64,000 nt of DNA from Nocardioides humi (lineage in GTDB: Bacteria > Actinomycetota > Actinomycetes > Propionibacteriales > Nocardioidaceae): positions 2,666,001 to 2,730,000 of the forward strand of contig NZ_CP041146.1 of the NCBI RefSeq assembly GCF_006494775.1. The letters run 5' to 3'. A program made the position numbers and the translations under genes. Below, in pieces: positions 63,832-64,000 of the stretch. Numbering within the stretch: the stretch's first letter is position 1; each line of letters opens with the position of its first letter. The notes under the pieces are model-generated. The model was not told the DNA's origin and did no database searches. It saw only the letters and a program-made list of their open reading frames with translations.

Positions 63832-64000
63832 GGAGGAGCAGCCTACTCGTCGCCCGGCAGCGCGGCGGGAGGCGACCTCCGGGAACTTGTTGGCTTTCGC
63901 GTCGCCGGAGACGCGCTCGGGCAATCAGCACAGACGACGGTTTTCCAAAGAGGGGTTGACCCGACGGGCCTCCTCGAGCACCGACCGCTCCGCGACGGCC

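Overview
The window is high-G+C DNA from an actinobacterium. Pointers are an Lsr2 homologue, mycofactocin-type short-chain dehydrogenases, a probable F420-dependent LLM enzyme, a perfect actinobacterial SOS box and GTG starts. A Nocardioides-like relative is a reasonable guess but is not shown by the sequence. There is no CRISPR array and no rRNA.

Region 1 (1-2.3 kb) is the 3' end of an indolepyruvate-type oxidoreductase gene and a DoxX-like membrane protein. Region 2 (2.3-33.2 kb) is a catabolic island around a three-subunit molybdenum hydroxylase of the xanthine oxidase/CO dehydrogenase family (25.4-29.3 kb). An XdhC-like cofactor protein (11.7 kb) and a MoxR/VWA pair resembling CoxD/CoxE (3.5-5.5 kb) probably mature it. 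Two RbsB-type ABC importers, a two-subunit CoA-transferase, two mycofactocin-type dehydrogenases, an LLM oxidoreductase, a TIM-barrel isomerase, a quinone-reductase-like enzyme, an M24 hydrolase, an HpaI-like aldolase and several small alpha/beta-barrel or lipocalin-like proteins complete it. The substrate is not evident. The large subunit has AYRGFG where CO dehydrogenase form I has AYxCSFR, so CO oxidation is unlikely.

Two DNA motifs tie the island together. A GTCGACAGGCGAC-centred palindrome occurs at five promoter regions and resembles a GntR operator; a GntR/FCD repressor gene lies at 31.4 kb. A 17-bp TGTC..GACA-like box occurs upstream of seven transcription units, in six of them exactly 22-23 bp from a TAnnnT -10 hexamer. 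It is a good candidate site for the AcoR-like activator at 19.4-21.2 kb, whose own promoter carries the palindrome. The promoter at 10.2 kb has both motifs.

Region 3 (33.3-34.9 kb) is a tRNA-Arg, a HTH regulator with a TrmB/PLD-like domain, and a gene for a 46-residue exported peptide. Region 4 (about 34.9-62 kb) is an integrated mobile element. It carries a recombinase remnant at its left side, then cargo of defence-like type: a Clp-like ATPase with a DUF6414-like protein, a PIN-GNAT protein with an ASCH protein, Lsr2, a gene split by an IS256-family element, a VWA-lipoprotein operon, three tandem CYTH proteins, and an SOS-boxed operon with a dGTPase-like HD hydrolase. Next comes a DnaA-box cluster and transfer/maintenance genes (MT-A70 methyltransferase, TraD/TraG-like ATPase, replication-relaxation protein, ribbon-helix-helix protein). 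It ends with a serine recombinase whose reading frame runs into tRNA-Ser(GCT). Region 5 (62-64 kb) is host chromosome with a second tRNA-Ser (TGA) and two membrane proteins.

At least eight otherwise intact genes are broken by what looks like a single missing base, nearly always in a G or C run. This points to homopolymer errors in the assembly more than to gene decay.
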